From NCBI GenBank assembly GCA_020446815.1, contig JAGRDY010000029.1, forward strand, positions 1 through 64,000: DNA of 64,000 bases. The letters run 5' to 3'. Positions 9,332-18,539 of this stretch are shown here, piece by piece (the stretch's first letter is position 1; the number at the start of each line of letters is the position of its first letter). This stretch comes from Paracoccaceae bacterium. GTDB taxonomy: Bacteria > Pseudomonadota > Alphaproteobacteria > Rhodobacterales > Rhodobacteraceae. Both the position numbers and the translations under genes were made by a program. The notes below the pieces were generated by a model, which was not told the origin of the DNA, made no database searches, and saw only the letters and a program-made list of their open reading frames with translations.

Positions 9332-10207
9332 ATGGAAATCAAATCGGTCGGGGTTGTCGGTGCGGGGCAGATGGGCAATGGCATTGCCCATGTATTTGCG
9401 CTGGCCGGGTTCGACGTATTGCTGAACGATGTCAGCGAGGATGCACTGCAATCCGCCATGGCGCTGGTGGAGCGCAATCTCGACCGGCAGGTGAGCCGTG
9501 AAAAGATCACCGCCGAATCCAAGAAAGCCGCCCTGGCCCGGATCAAGACGACGATGCAACTGAGCGACCTCGGCCAGGCCGATCTGATCATCGAGGCCGC
9601 GACCGAGCGCGAGGCCGTCAAGCAGAAGATTTTCGACGGATTGCTGCCGCATCTGAAGCCAGACACCATCCTGACCTCCAACACATCGTCGATTTCGATC
9701 ACCCGGCTGGCATCGCGCACCGACCGGCCGGAAAAGTTCATGGGATTTCATTTCATGAATCCGGTGCCGGTGATGCAGCTTGTCGAGCTGATCCGGGGAA
9801 TTGCGACGGATGATGAAACCTACAAGGCGATGCTCGCGGTCGTCGAAAGGCTTGGCAAGACGGCCGCCAGCGCCGAGGATTTCCCGGCATTCATCGTCAA
9901 CCGCATCCTGATGCCGATGATCAACGAGGCGGTCTATACGCTTTATGAAGGCGTGGGGTCGGTCAAATCAATCGACGAATCGCTCAAACTCGGGGCCAAT
10001 CACCCGATGGGGCCGCTGGAACTGGCCGATTTCATCGGGCTCGACACCTGCCTTGCGATCATGAACGTGCTGCATGAGGGGCTGGCGGATACCAAGTACC
10101 GGCCTTGTCCGCTGTTGACCAAATATGTCGAGGCCGGATGGCTGGGCCGCAAGACCCAGCGGGGGTTTTACGACTATCGCGGAGATACCCCGGTGCCGAC
10201 GCGATAA
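9332..10207 (+). CDS. 3-hydroxyacyl-CoA (3-hydroxybutyryl-CoA) dehydrogenase
   Basis: This 291-residue NAD(P)-dependent dehydrogenase interconverts 3-hydroxyacyl-CoA and 3-oxoacyl-CoA. It has the Rossmann motif GAGQMGNGIA at about 10-19, the catalytic region SSISITRLA through MGFHFMNPVPVMQLVELI with the active-site His, and the C-terminal domain NHPMGPLELADFIGLD that binds the acyl-CoA. Length and motifs fit stand-alone 3-hydroxybutyryl-CoA dehydrogenases (Hbd/PaaH type) rather than multifunctional FadB. It follows etfBA and the DUF6473 gene, an order I associate with Rhodobacterales. The likely roles are butyrate/PHB metabolism or short-chain beta-oxidation. Confidence 0.95.
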   Translation: MEIKSVGVVGAGQMGNGIAHVFALAGFDVLLNDVSEDALQSAMALVERNLDRQVSREKITAESKKAALARIKTTMQLSDLGQADLIIEAATEREAVKQKIFDGLLPHLKPDTILTSNTSSISITRLASRTDRPEKFMGFHFMNPVPVMQLVELIRGIATDDETYKAMLAVVERLGKTAASAEDFPAFIVNRILMPMINEAVYTLYEGVGSVKSIDESLKLGANHPMGPLELADFIGLDTCLAIMNVLHEGLADTKYRPCPLLTKYVEAGWLGRKTQRGFYDYRGDTPVPTR

Positions 10208-10225
10208 CGGCGCGATAGCGGCGGG

Positions 10226-11086
10226 TCAGGATTTCAGCGACAGCGTATGCTCGCGCAGCCAGGATAACATGCCGCGCGGGTCGCCCGCGTATCTGGCCAG
10301 GGTTTCAGGCCCGATCGGGTCGCCGATGACCGGGCTTTGCGGCTTGTTCAAGGCGCCCTTGATTTCATGCAACAGCAATCCCTGGCGCAGCGTCGCCGAA
10401 AGCTTGTCGGCGATGTAATAGGCCCGCGAATTGCCGCCCGGAAAACGGATCGGCAGCACGGATGCGCCGGAACGGATGACCATTTTCGCGGTAAAGGGAT
10501 TCCAGTCCGGCTCGATGGCTGGGCCAAAGAAGGTTTCGGAATTGGCCACGCGGCCGGCAGGAAACAGCACGATCACACCGCCGTTCTTCAGATGCGCCAT
10601 GCATTCGGCGCGCATTTCCAGACTGTCGGCGCGGGAGTTTTCTTCGTGCGGGAAAGGAACCGGGATCAGGAATTCGGCAATCTCGGGAATGCCGGTCAGG
10701 AGCGACCGGGTAAGTATCTTGTAATCGGTCCGCACCCGGCCGATGAGCTCGGCCATGACCATTCCGTCGACCAGACCGTGCGGGTGGTTGGCCACGACCA
10801 CCAGCGGCCCCTTGGGTGGAATGCGCACCACCTGTTCGTCCGGTGTGAGAATGTCGATCCCCATCGCCGCCATCGCCTTGGGCCAGAAGGGCTGCCCGAA
10901 CGGCACGCCGGACCGCTCGAAATCACGGATCTTGCGCAGAAGATGCAGTTTGCCCGTCATCCATTCGATGGTGCGGATGGTTCCGGCCTTGAACGGGTTA
11001 GTGAAGGTGCCCGCATAGGACAACCGCCGCATTTCATAGGGTTTGAAATCGGGGTCAGTCGGAACTGATTGGGTTTTTTTCAGCAC
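10226..11086 (-). CDS. Lysophospholipid acyltransferase family protein (PlsC-like)
   Basis: The 286-residue protein has the acyltransferase core: a PPKGPLVVVANHPHGLVDG block (the NHx4-5D box), followed by VIVLFPAGRVANSE (the FPxG-type block III) and VLPIRFPGGN (block IV). These are typical of glycerolipid acyltransferases acting at the inner face of the membrane. The first box reads NHPHGLVD, which differs in spacing from classical NHxxxxD PlsC and includes an HPHG element seen in some other acyltransferase groups, so the acceptor may not be lysophosphatidate. The start is GTG at 11086. It converges with the hydroxyacyl-CoA dehydrogenase gene. Confidence 0.82.
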   Translation of the reverse strand: MLKKTQSVPTDPDFKPYEMRRLSYAGTFTNPFKAGTIRTIEWMTGKLHLLRKIRDFERSGVPFGQPFWPKAMAAMGIDILTPDEQVVRIPPKGPLVVVANHPHGLVDGMVMAELIGRVRTDYKILTRSLLTGIPEIAEFLIPVPFPHEENSRADSLEMRAECMAHLKNGGVIVLFPAGRVANSETFFGPAIEPDWNPFTAKMVIRSGASVLPIRFPGGNSRAYYIADKLSATLRQGLLLHEIKGALNKPQSPVIGDPIGPETLARYAGDPRGMLSWLREHTLSLKS

Positions 11087-11121
11087 GTTTCGGGCGCCCT
11101 TCGATGCCGGTCCCGGTGTTG

Positions 11122-11391
11122 TCAGTAATCCTCGTCGAAGCGATTGGCAACAAGGGTGGCCAGGGCCTCGGCCAGCCGATCGGCATCATTGCCGCTGGTG
11201 CTGACCTTTATCGTGGTTCCGCGCGATGCCGCCAGCATCAGAAGGCCCATGATTGAATCGCCGGATGCGGACATGCCGTTCAAGGATACGTCTGCACTGG
11301 CATCGAAGGCCTCGACCACTTCCACGAATTTTGCGGATGCCCGTGCATGAAGGCCCTTTTCATTGATGATATGGAGATCAACTTCCGTCAC
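11122..11391 (-). CDS. ptsH: Phosphocarrier protein HPr
   Basis: HPr is the small PTS phosphocarrier. The 89-residue sequence carries the active-site His15 in GLHARAS and a serine exactly at position 46 in SGDSIMGLL, the site that HPr kinase phosphorylates. Having both sites beside an hprK gene indicates a regulatory switch. The GTG start overlaps the stop of the upstream EIIA gene (GTGA). No sugar-specific EIIB/EIIC genes are nearby, so this HPr probably serves regulation rather than sugar uptake, as in the alphaproteobacterial nitrogen-type PTS. Confidence 0.95.
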   Translation of the reverse strand: MTEVDLHIINEKGLHARASAKFVEVVEAFDASADVSLNGMSASGDSIMGLLMLAASRGTTIKVSTSGNDADRLAEALATLVANRFDEDY

Positions 11392-11789
11392 TGTCCACCC
11401 TGCCCTGACCCACCATAGCTGTTGATGTATTTCCGCCCGGCATCGAGCGCGGAATTGACTGCATCGGCCACGGAAAGCTGCCGGGACTTGGCCAGCTTGA
11501 TCAGCATCGGCAGGTTTGCTCCGTAAAGGATACGCCTGTCGGTGGGGGTGCAGGCGCTCAGGCTGAGATTGGAGGGAGATCCGCCGAACATATCCGTCAC
11601 CACCACGACACCCGCCCCGCTGTCAACGGCGTCTGCGGCGGCGCAGATTTCGGCCTGCTTGGCGGCACGGTCATGGTCTTCTTCGATGGAAATCGCGCGA
11701 ATGCCTTCCTGCTTGCCCACGACATGTTCCACAGCGGCAAGGTATTCCCGCGCCAGACCACCATGTGCGACAATCACGATGCCGATCAC
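11388..11789 (-). CDS. PTS EIIA component, mannose family
   Basis: The 133-residue protein starts MIGIVIVAHGG, with the phosphorylatable His at residue 9, and contains the family motif VVTDMFGGSPSN. It belongs to the EIIA-Man fold, although in Alphaproteobacteria this stand-alone gene (often ptsM or manX) is part of a PTS without EIIB/C. It would accept phosphate from HPr and act as a sensor output. It has a GTG start at 11789, six bases after the rapZ stop, and its own stop overlaps ptsH, so the genes are one transcription unit. Confidence 0.93.
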   Translation of the reverse strand: MIGIVIVAHGGLAREYLAAVEHVVGKQEGIRAISIEEDHDRAAKQAEICAAADAVDSGAGVVVVTDMFGGSPSNLSLSACTPTDRRILYGANLPMLIKLAKSRQLSVADAVNSALDAGRKYINSYGGSGQGGQ

Positions 11790-11795
11790 GCCCGA

Positions 11796-12722
11796 TCACC
11801 CTACCTTCTTGCCAGACACGCCAGCCGACCGTCTTTCCAGTTCACGGTGCCTTATAGACACTTGCCACCCGGCATCCGCAAGCGCTTTGGCCATGTTTTC
11901 CGCTACGGCAACCGACCGGTGTTGCCCGCCGGTGCAGCCAAAACCGATTGCGACGTGACTTTTGCCCTCATCGACCTGCGCTGGCAACAACAGCGTAAGC
12001 AGATCCAGCGTTTTGTCAAAAAAGGCACTGAATCGTTGATCATTGACCACGAAATCAGCCACCTGCGGGTCGCGCCCGTCAAGCGGGCGAAGCGCTGCTT
12101 CCCAGTGCGGATTGCGCAGGAACCGGCAGTCGAGCATGATATCGAGCCCGCGCGGCACGCCGCGTTTGTAGGAAAACGAATGAATCGAAACCGCTAGGCG
12201 CGCCGAACTCGCGCCGCCGAACCAGCGATCGATTTCTCCCTTCAGATCATGTGGCGAAAGATCGGTGGTATCCATCAGGATATCGGCGCGCGCGCGTATG
12301 GGCCCCAAAAGATCGATTTCGGTTTCCACCCCCTCGGTCGGGGTTCCTGCACCAGTCAGGGGGTGGCGGCGCCGGGTTTCGCTGTAGCGCCGGATCAACT
12401 CGTCGGCGCCGCAATCAAGAAACAGCACCTCGGGCGCGATCTGCGGAAGCCGGGTCAGCCGGTCGATGAGTTCGATAAGCGCAGTTGCCGAAAAATCGCG
12501 GTTGCGCACGTCGATACCCAGCGCGATGGGCCGGCTGTGCGGCGGCCCGTCCAGCAGGCGCGGCACCAGAGTAAGCGGCAGATTGTCAATGGCTTCATAG
12601 CCAAGATCCTCGAGCGCATGAATCGCCGTCGACCGCCCCGCGCCGGAGGGGCCTGTCACCAGAACAACACGCTGCCCGTCCTGTGGCCGGGTCTTGTCCT
12701 CAGTCACCTCACGCTCCGTCAT
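11796..12722 (-). CDS. rapZ: RNase adapter protein / nucleotide-binding protein RapZ
   Basis: RapZ (YvcJ family) is a P-loop protein. In E. coli it senses glucosamine-6-phosphate and guides RNase E to the sRNA GlmZ; in Alphaproteobacteria its target is unknown. The 308-residue sequence has the Walker A motif GPSGAGRST near residue 25, [14 protein letters not shown] just after it, and the C-terminal domain signature [17 protein letters not shown]. Its ATG overlaps the hprK stop (ATGA). The neighbourhood hprK-rapZ-ptsM-ptsH is conserved and ties it to PTS-dependent regulation. Confidence 0.95.
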   Translation of the reverse strand: MTEREVTEDKTRPQDGQRVVLVTGPSGAGRSTAIHALEDLGYEAIDNLPLTLVPRLLDGPPHSRPIALGIDVRNRDFSATALIELIDRLTRLPQIAPEVLFLDCGADELIRRYSETRRRHPLTGAGTPTEGVETEIDLLGPIRARADILMDTTDLSPHDLKGEIDRWFGGASSARLAVSIHSFSYKRGVPRGLDIMLDCRFLRNPHWEAALRPLDGRDPQVADFVVNDQRFSAFFDKTLDLLTLLLPAQVDEGKSHVAIGFGCTGGQHRSVAVAENMAKALADAGWQVSIRHRELERRSAGVSGKKVG

Positions 12723-13153
12723 GCCACGCGGCCACCCTTGAGATATTGCAGGATTGCCGCCGGAAAATGGGTGCTCTCGACCCTGTGAAGCAAGGCCAGT
12801 TCACATCCGAGTATTTCGGTTCCGTGCCAGACGGGCAACCGGTGGGTTTCCAGAAGACCCAGATCAACAACCAGTATCAGCCGCGCGGTGCGTCGCGCCT
12901 CGGCCGCCAGCAATCCGACGCCGCGCGCCTCGATCCGGCCGCGAATGGTTTGTGGCGCCGTGGCGAACAGGGCCCCATCGCGGACGATCACGCAGGTACC
13001 ATCGTCGCTGACCAACTGGCAGCCAAAGGCCATGAGTTGCAGCGCCAGACCGGATTTTCCGCTTCCCGAAGGCCCGCGGATCAAGACGGCCCGGCCGGCC
13101 CAGGCAACGCAGGTCGCGTGCACAATGACTTCCTGCTTTGGGCTCTCGCTCAC
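12719..13153 (-). CDS. hprK: HPr kinase/phosphorylase, short alphaproteobacterial form
   Basis: At 144 residues this is only the C-terminal catalytic domain of HprK; the N-terminal half known from Firmicutes is absent, which is normal for this lineage. The Walker A motif GPSGSGKS is at 27-34, followed by LVSDDGTCV (the DD acidic motif) and the signature region EARGVGLL. It would phosphorylate Ser46 of HPr. The GTG start overlaps the chvG stop (GTGA) and its stop overlaps rapZ, so the kinase is co-translated with the envelope sensor. Confidence 0.93.
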   Translation of the reverse strand: MSESPKQEVIVHATCVAWAGRAVLIRGPSGSGKSGLALQLMAFGCQLVSDDGTCVIVRDGALFATAPQTIRGRIEARGVGLLAAEARRTARLILVVDLGLLETHRLPVWHGTEILGCELALLHRVESTHFPAAILQYLKGGRVA

Positions 13154-14880
13154 AAGGGGAGGCCCACGACAAAGCGTGCCCCCAGCGGTTCAGAGGTTAT
13201 GTCGGCATCGGTCGGGCGGATGTTTTCAGCCCAGATGACCCCGCCATGCGCCTCGACGATCTGTTTGGAGATCGCCAGCCCGAGGCCGGAATGGTTGCCG
13301 AACTGGCCTGGTGGCCGTTCGGAATAGAAGCGTTTGAAAATCTTGGTCAGCGCTTCGTCCGGGATGCCTGGGCCGGTATCCTCGACCACGATCAGCACCC
13401 GGTTTTCCCGCTTGCGCGCCCAAACCCGCACCGCGTCACCCTCGGCGCAAAATGACACGGCGTTGCCGATCAGGTTGACGAAAACCTGCGCCAGGCGGGC
13501 TTCCAGCCCCTGAATGATGATCGGTTCCGCCGGCAGGTCGGAAATGAAATCGACGCCGTTGGCCGAGGCCTCCTTGCCGAGATGCTCTATGATATTGCTG
13601 AGCATCTTCAGAAGGTTGAAGCTTTCTTCCTCTTCCTTGACCAATTCGCTGTCAAGCCGCGAGGCATTGGAAATATCGCTGACCAGCCGGTCGAGCCTGC
13701 GCACGTCATGGTCAATCACATCGAGCAGCTTTTGACGGTGGTCGTCGCGTTTCGTCAACCGCAGCGTTCCCACCGCCGAGCGCAGGCTGGCCAGCGGATT
13801 CTTGATTTCATGGGCGACATCTGCGGCGAATTGTTCATTGCTTTCGATCCGCTCATAAAGGGCGGCCACCATGCCGCGCATGGCCCCCGACAGGCGGCCG
13901 ATTTCGTCCGGCCTGGCGGTGAGATCGGGGATGCGCACCCGGCTCGGGCTCATCTTGCGGGCGTTCTTGTCACGGCCGAGTTCGGCTGCCGCGGCCAGAT
14001 CGGAAAGCGGGTTGGCGATGGTCGAAGCCAACACCAGGCTGAGGCCGATCGACACGATAATGGCGATGACGAACATCTGCAGCACCTGTTCGCGCTCGAC
14101 CCGCACCAACTGGTCGATTTCACCCGCAACCGATGTGACGGCGACAACCCCCAGGACGCTGTCGTTCTGGCGTATCGGGGTGGCCACGGTGAAGATCGAA
14201 TCGCCCGATCTGTCATGGCCGGTACGAATCTGGGTTTCACCCAGCAACGCCGCGCCGACCAATTGGCGGGCCATGTCTTCGGCGGCGTGGGCGGGGTTCT
14301 GGTCATTGGCGGGCGCCAGCAGGCTGGCGATGGCCTCCCACACCGAATTGAGAATATCCGTGATCAGCGTCGAGCGCCGGTCCTGATGAAGGCCCGCGAC
14401 GGTTTCAGGATCGGGGCGCGCCACACCCTGAGTGGTTTCCACCAGGTTTTCCGCCCGGTCGAACACGAAAAGATCCACCCCGACGGGAAGCTCGATGCCG
14501 GCGGCGATACGCGCGACATCCAGGCCTTCGCCATTTGCAAGATTGACCGGATTATCGGCCGAAAGCTGTGCCTCGAACACGTCGGCGATCAATTGCGCTT
14601 CTGCGACAAGCCCGCTTTCGCGTTGCAACACCAGGCTGTCGCGAAAAGGGTTCAGGTAAAGAACACCGGCCACCAGCACGATCATGGCCATGAGATTGAA
14701 GGTGATGATCTTGCGCGCCAGTGGCGAGCGGTTCAGCGAGATGAAACCCCGGCGTTCGCGCCCGGCACGCAACTCGATATCAACGATGCCTTCAGGCGCG
14801 GTCCAGTCCTCGCCGAGGACAACATCCGCGCGTTCAACCTGTTTTGGGTCGCGCAAATCAATCCTCGATGCTTTGGTCAT
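13150..14880 (-). CDS. chvG: Two-component sensor histidine kinase ChvG (ExoS)
   Basis: ChvG is an inner-membrane sensor histidine kinase. In rhizobia, the periplasmic partner ExoR controls it, and it responds to acid or envelope stress. The 576-residue protein has one transmembrane helix at about 57-77, a periplasmic domain of about 190 residues, a second helix ending near IANPL, a HAMP segment, the phosphoacceptor His at about residue 357 in [12 protein letters not shown], and an ATPase domain with the N-box NLIGNAVSF and [10 protein letters not shown]. The N-terminal [17 protein letters not shown] fits ChvG/ExoS proteins. Its start overlaps the chvI stop (ATGA). No exoR gene was seen in the window. 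Confidence 0.94.
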   Translation of the reverse strand: MTKASRIDLRDPKQVERADVVLGEDWTAPEGIVDIELRAGRERRGFISLNRSPLARKIITFNLMAMIVLVAGVLYLNPFRDSLVLQRESGLVAEAQLIADVFEAQLSADNPVNLANGEGLDVARIAAGIELPVGVDLFVFDRAENLVETTQGVARPDPETVAGLHQDRRSTLITDILNSVWEAIASLLAPANDQNPAHAAEDMARQLVGAALLGETQIRTGHDRSGDSIFTVATPIRQNDSVLGVVAVTSVAGEIDQLVRVEREQVLQMFVIAIIVSIGLSLVLASTIANPLSDLAAAAELGRDKNARKMSPSRVRIPDLTARPDEIGRLSGAMRGMVAALYERIESNEQFAADVAHEIKNPLASLRSAVGTLRLTKRDDHRQKLLDVIDHDVRRLDRLVSDISNASRLDSELVKEEEESFNLLKMLSNIIEHLGKEASANGVDFISDLPAEPIIIQGLEARLAQVFVNLIGNAVSFCAEGDAVRVWARKRENRVLIVVEDTGPGIPDEALTKIFKRFYSERPPGQFGNHSGLGLAISKQIVEAHGGVIWAENIRPTDADITSEPLGARFVVGLPL

Positions 14881-15578
14881 TCCTCGTTGTATCGATAACC
14901 GATGCCATAAAGGGTTTCGATTGCGTTGAAATCATCGTCGACCGTGCGCATCTTCTTGCGCAGCCGCTTGATATGGCTGTCGATGGTACGGTCATCCACA
15001 TAGACCTGATCGTCATAGGCCACATCCATGAGCTGATCCCGGCTCTTGACAAAGCCCGGACGCTGCGCCAGCGCCTGAAGCAGCAAGAATTCGGTCACGG
15101 TAAGCGCCACATCGCGGCCCCGCCAGCTTACGGCGTGGCGCAGCGGATCCATCGTCAGGCTGCCGCGCGTCATGATCTTGGTTTCTTCGGTGGTGGCGAC
15201 CTCGCCGCTGGCAATCGCCTCTTGCCGACGCAAAAGCGCGCGAATGCGTTCGACCAGAAGCCGCTGCGAGAACGGTTTCTTCACATAGTCGTCCGCCCCC
15301 ATGCGCAGTCCGAGAACCTCGTCGATCTCGTCGTCCTTGGAGGTCAGGAAAATGACCGGCATGGCGGTTTTCTGACGCAGGCGCTGCAACAGATCCATTC
15401 CGTCCATGCGGGGCATCTTGATATCGAGCACCGCCATGTCCGGCATCCGCTTGTTGAAGGCGTCCAATGCGGATTGTCCGTCATTATAGGTTTCGACTTC
15501 GAAGCCTTCGGCTTCTAGCGTTATCGAGACTGACGTCAGGATATTCCTGTCGTCGTCGACCAATGCGATCCTCGACAT
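14877..15578 (-). CDS. chvI: Response regulator ChvI, OmpR family
   Basis: The 233-residue protein is a response regulator with a receiver domain (acidic pocket DDD at 8-10, phospho-acceptor Asp52 in [11 protein letters not shown], conserved Lys in [15 protein letters not shown]) and an OmpR-type winged helix ([31 protein letters not shown]). It is the partner of ChvG and the first gene of a minus-strand unit running chvI-chvG-hprK-rapZ-EIIA-ptsH. The pair regulates exopolysaccharide, motility and acid response in rhizobia. It is divergent from pckA across a 351-base region. Confidence 0.96.
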   Translation of the reverse strand: MSRIALVDDDRNILTSVSITLEAEGFEVETYNDGQSALDAFNKRMPDMAVLDIKMPRMDGMDLLQRLRQKTAMPVIFLTSKDDEIDEVLGLRMGADDYVKKPFSQRLLVERIRALLRRQEAIASGEVATTEETKIMTRGSLTMDPLRHAVSWRGRDVALTVTEFLLLQALAQRPGFVKSRDQLMDVAYDDQVYVDDRTIDSHIKRLRKKMRTVDDDFNAIETLYGIGYRYNEE

Positions 15579-15790
15579 ATCGTTTTCCTTGTTCTGCTCT
15601 CGTTAACTCGCGCTTTTTCCGACATATTCCATTTTCCGGCGTTCTTAGGCAACTGATAACTTCGAATCACCCGCCGCAATCGAATCAGTTGATGCTAATA
15701 ATCCGGATGTTTGACTAATTTACGTCACTTCGGCGGATCGTTCGCGTTTCCGCCCCCCCTTGCATCGGATGATTGCGCTAAACCGGCGAT

Positions 15791-15802
15791 GTTGGCGCTA
15801 AC
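15791..15802. promoter_or_regulatory. Candidate LacI-type operator upstream of pckA
   Basis: GTTGGCGCTAAC is the exact reverse complement of the site at 6442-6453 upstream of etfBA. A second, less complete match (TTGCGCTAA) lies at 15773-15781. The site is about 130 bases upstream of the pckA ATG and upstream of the leader hairpin. A LacI-family regulator of gluconeogenic genes, such as CceR of Rhodobacter, would fit, but this is inferred from the dyad form and the identity of the genes. Confidence 0.55.
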
Positions 15803-15851
15803 CGCGACAATGCTTCCTGTTCCGGACCTCGGGCGACGTGCTAAGGGGTGG

Positions 15852-15879
15852 GCACCGGCCGATTTCCGGCCGGTGCTTT
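15852..15879 (+). terminator. Terminator-like hairpin in the pckA leader
   Basis: GCACCGGCCG (15852-15861) pairs perfectly with CGGCCGGTGC (15867-15876) around a five-base loop, followed by TTT. The hairpin ends 53 bases before the pckA ATG and on the same strand. It could be an attenuator of pckA, the terminator of a short leader RNA, or a structural element of the 5' untranslated region. No leader peptide with an obvious codon bias was seen. Confidence 0.6.
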
Positions 15880-15929
15880 GGCGTTTCGCACCGAACCGCC
15901 AGATCATTTACGGCACTGGGAGCTACCTG

Positions 15930-17528
15930 ATGACAGTCGGAACCGTGAACCCTGCTAATCGCCTGGAAGATCAAGGCATAACGGGGGTCGGAAATGTCTA
16001 CTACAACCTTTTGGAGCCGGCGCTGGTCGAGGCGGCGCTGGTGCGCGGTGAAGGGACGCTGGGCAAGGGCGGCTCGCTTCTGACCCAGACCGGCAAACAC
16101 ACCGGGCGTTCGCCCAAGGACAAGTTCATCGTGCGCACACCCTCGGTGGCCGATTCCATCTGGTGGGAAAACAACAACCCGATGGAGCCCGATGCCTTCG
16201 ACCGGCTTCACGCCGACATGCTGGCGCATATGAAAGGCCGCGACTATTTCGTTCAGGATCTTTATGCCGGCGCCGACGCCGAGCATCGCCTCGACGTGCG
16301 CATCGTGAACGAACTGGCCTGGCACGGGCTTTTCATCCGCCACATGCTGCGCCGGCCCGACCGCGACGAATTGCTCAGCTTCGTGCCCGAATTCACCATC
16401 ATCAACTGCCCGTCCTTCAAGGCCGATCCCGAACGGCACGGTTGCCGGTCTGAAACGGTGATCGCGCTGCATTACGACAAGAAACTGATCCTGATCGGCA
16501 ATACCGCCTATGCCGGCGAGAACAAGAAATCGGTCTTTGGCCTTCTGAACTACATCCTTCCCGGCAAAGGCGTCATGCCGATGCATTGTTCGGCCAATCA
16601 TGCAACGGGAAATCCCGAAGATTCGGCGGTTTTCTTTGGCCTTTCGGGCACCGGAAAAACCACCCTGTCCGCCGATCCGGCGCGCACGCTGATCGGCGAC
16701 GACGAACATGGCTGGTCGGATCAGGGGATCTTCAACTTCGAGGGTGGCTGTTACGCAAAGACCATTTCGCTATCGCCCGAGGCCGAGCCGGAAATCTATG
16801 CCACGACCGAGAAATTCGGCACCGTGATCGAGAACATGGTGTTCGATCCGGTGACCAAGGAGCTTGATTTCGAAGACGCGAGCCTGACGGCCAACATGCG
16901 CTGCGCCTACCCGATGAGCTATATCTCGAATGCCTCGCACACCGCGCTTGGCGGGCATCCGAAGAACATCATCATGCTGACCTGCGATGCCTATGGCGTG
17001 CTGCCGCCGATCGCGCGGCTGTCGCCGGCGCAGGCGATGTATCATTTCCTGTCGGGATTCACGTCGAAAACACCGGGGACCGAGGTCGGCGTGACTGAAC
17101 CGATCCCGACTTTCTCGACCTGTTTCGGCGCACCTTTCATGCCCCGCAGGCCCGAAGTCTACGGCAAACTGCTGCAGGAAATGATCGCCAGACACGGCTC
17201 CAACTGCTGGCTGGTCAATACCGGCTGGACCGGCGGCGCCTTTGGCACCGGCAGCAGAATGCCGATCAAGGCGACGCGGGCACTGTTGACCGCCGCGCTG
17301 GACGGATCGCTGAACACGGTAGCCTTCCGCAAGGATGCGAACTTCGGTTTTGAGGTGCCGGTATCCGTGCCGGGTGTGGAAGACAGCCTGCTGGATCCGC
17401 GCCAGACCTGGCCGGATGGCGCGGCCTATGACAGGCAGGCGCAAAAGCTGGTGACGATGTTTGCCGACAATTTCGCGCAATATGTCCCCCATATCGACGC
17501 CGATGTGAAAGCCGCAGCGATCGGCTGA
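15930..17528 (+). CDS. pckA: Phosphoenolpyruvate carboxykinase (ATP)
   Basis: PckA converts oxaloacetate and ATP to phosphoenolpyruvate, CO2 and ADP, the first committed step of gluconeogenesis from C4 acids. The 532-residue length is typical. Seen in order: [15 protein letters not shown], the metal and substrate region [10 protein letters not shown], the kinase-1a P-loop GLSGTGKTT at 237-245, the kinase-2 region LIGDDEHGW, and the C-terminal [15 protein letters not shown]. The ATG at 15930 follows GGGAGCTACCTG. It is divergent from chvI, an arrangement also known in rhizobia. The upstream dyad and hairpin suggest regulation at initiation and possibly at elongation. Confidence 0.97.
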   Translation: MTVGTVNPANRLEDQGITGVGNVYYNLLEPALVEAALVRGEGTLGKGGSLLTQTGKHTGRSPKDKFIVRTPSVADSIWWENNNPMEPDAFDRLHADMLAHMKGRDYFVQDLYAGADAEHRLDVRIVNELAWHGLFIRHMLRRPDRDELLSFVPEFTIINCPSFKADPERHGCRSETVIALHYDKKLILIGNTAYAGENKKSVFGLLNYILPGKGVMPMHCSANHATGNPEDSAVFFGLSGTGKTTLSADPARTLIGDDEHGWSDQGIFNFEGGCYAKTISLSPEAEPEIYATTEKFGTVIENMVFDPVTKELDFEDASLTANMRCAYPMSYISNASHTALGGHPKNIIMLTCDAYGVLPPIARLSPAQAMYHFLSGFTSKTPGTEVGVTEPIPTFSTCFGAPFMPRRPEVYGKLLQEMIARHGSNCWLVNTGWTGGAFGTGSRMPIKATRALLTAALDGSLNTVAFRKDANFGFEVPVSVPGVEDSLLDPRQTWPDGAAYDRQAQKLVTMFADNFAQYVPHIDADVKAAAIG

Positions 17529-17539
17529 TCGGGCCCGGA

Positions 17540-17554
17540 GGGGGCGCTGCCCCC
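17540..17554 (+). terminator. GC hairpin after pckA
   Basis: GGGGGC (17540-17545) pairs with GCCCCC (17549-17554) around a GCT loop, 12 bases after the pckA stop. There is no T-run, so it is at best an imperfect terminator. It belongs to a G/C-run palindrome type common in Rhodobacterales intergenic regions. Confidence 0.35.
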
Positions 17555-17609
17555 ATCCCCGCCGACGGGGGGCGCCATCTTCGCCGAAAGAAATGCGCGT
17601 CACCTGTGC

Positions 17610-18368
17610 TTACAGGGTGAGTGCGCGCCGGATCAGGTTGAGCCCGGTGACCGCCAGCACGATCAACGTCCAGCGCCGGAAAAGCCTGGCATCAAGCAGG
17701 TTGTTCAACTTGAACCCCAGCCATAGGCCAGTCAGCGAGGGAACGAGCAGGGCAAGCGAGAACGGCAGGGTTTGGGCGTTCACCACGCCGGATCGCCAAT
17801 GGGCGAAAAACAAAAACACCGTCGCCAACGTATAGACCACGCCCTGAACGCGCGTGTTTTCACGTTTCTCGACATTGAGCGAGGTCAGCAAGGCGATGAC
17901 CGGCGGCCCCCAGATGCCGGAAAGCCCCCCGTAAAACCCGCCCACGGCCCCGGCCATGATTTCGGTGCGGGCACGGTTTCCGGGGTCGAACCTGAGCCGA
18001 TATCCCATGAGCTGCGAAATGGCAAAGCCGACGATCGGCACGCCGAGTGAGGCCAGCAGCACAGGCTGCGGGATATAGGGCACCAGTTGAGATGACGCAA
18101 AGACCACGAGGCAATTGGTTCCGATCAGCCAGCGGAAATCCCGGATCGAGCGCAGCGCCGCCGCCGAACCGTCGCGCAGCGACTGGATGAGGTTGGTGGC
18201 CAGGGTTGGCAGGATAAGTGCCGCCAGTGCCTGTTCGGCCGGCATGAAAGAGGCAATGCCCGAAATCATGATCATCGGCATCGCAAAGCCGACGGCTCCC
18301 TTCACGAATCCGGCGAAAATGGCGATAATTGCCGCGAGGATCAGAATCGCGATGTCATGTCCGAACAC
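17610..18368 (-). CDS. TauE/SafE family sulfite/anion exporter
   Basis: The 252-residue protein is almost entirely hydrophobic, with about eight membrane helices. It has the two internal half-repeats of the TauE/SafE family: an N-terminal one beginning IAIFAGFVKGAVGFAMPM and a C-terminal one beginning with GAVGGFYGGLSGIWGPPVIALL. The family moves sulfite, sulfoacetate or other organosulfur anions across the inner membrane. The start is GTG at 18368. It converges on pckA and diverges from the Mcd-like gene. The substrate cannot be assigned. A second family member is at 39912-40829. Confidence 0.87.
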   Translation of the reverse strand: MFGHDIAILILAAIIAIFAGFVKGAVGFAMPMIMISGIASFMPAEQALAALILPTLATNLIQSLRDGSAAALRSIRDFRWLIGTNCLVVFASSQLVPYIPQPVLLASLGVPIVGFAISQLMGYRLRFDPGNRARTEIMAGAVGGFYGGLSGIWGPPVIALLTSLNVEKRENTRVQGVVYTLATVFLFFAHWRSGVVNAQTLPFSLALLVPSLTGLWLGFKLNNLLDARLFRRWTLIVLAVTGLNLIRRALTL

Positions 18369-18539
18369 GGGTCACGGCCTGTTGTGATTTTTCAGGTGCT
18401 ATAGCGCCAGACGCCGGGGATAGCATCAGCGAATTTGCGCGCGACATTTTTATGCTGAACTAGCATATCTCGCGAATTAATATTGCGCTGCATGTGCGAA
18501 ATGCCTATGACGATGCTGCCGCAGCGAAGGAGAGCGATC

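Larger units (their letters stand above)
15579..15929. other. Divergent chvI/pckA intergenic region (351 bases)
   Basis: This region is AT-richer than its surroundings near 15600-15720. It must hold promoters for both chvI and pckA. It contains two direct GCGCTAA copies (15775-15781 and 15795-15801, exactly 20 bases apart, about two helical turns), the dyad annotated at 15791-15802, and a strong hairpin at 15852-15876. I could not fix a convincing -35/-10 pair. No protein-coding frame in it looks real. An in-frame extension of pckA to 15711 crosses these elements and is not homologous. Confidence 0.7.

Noticed and set aside
15711-15929. Upstream in-frame extension of pckA
   Set aside because: It runs through the promoter, the dyad and the hairpin; PckA proteins start near the ATG at 15930.
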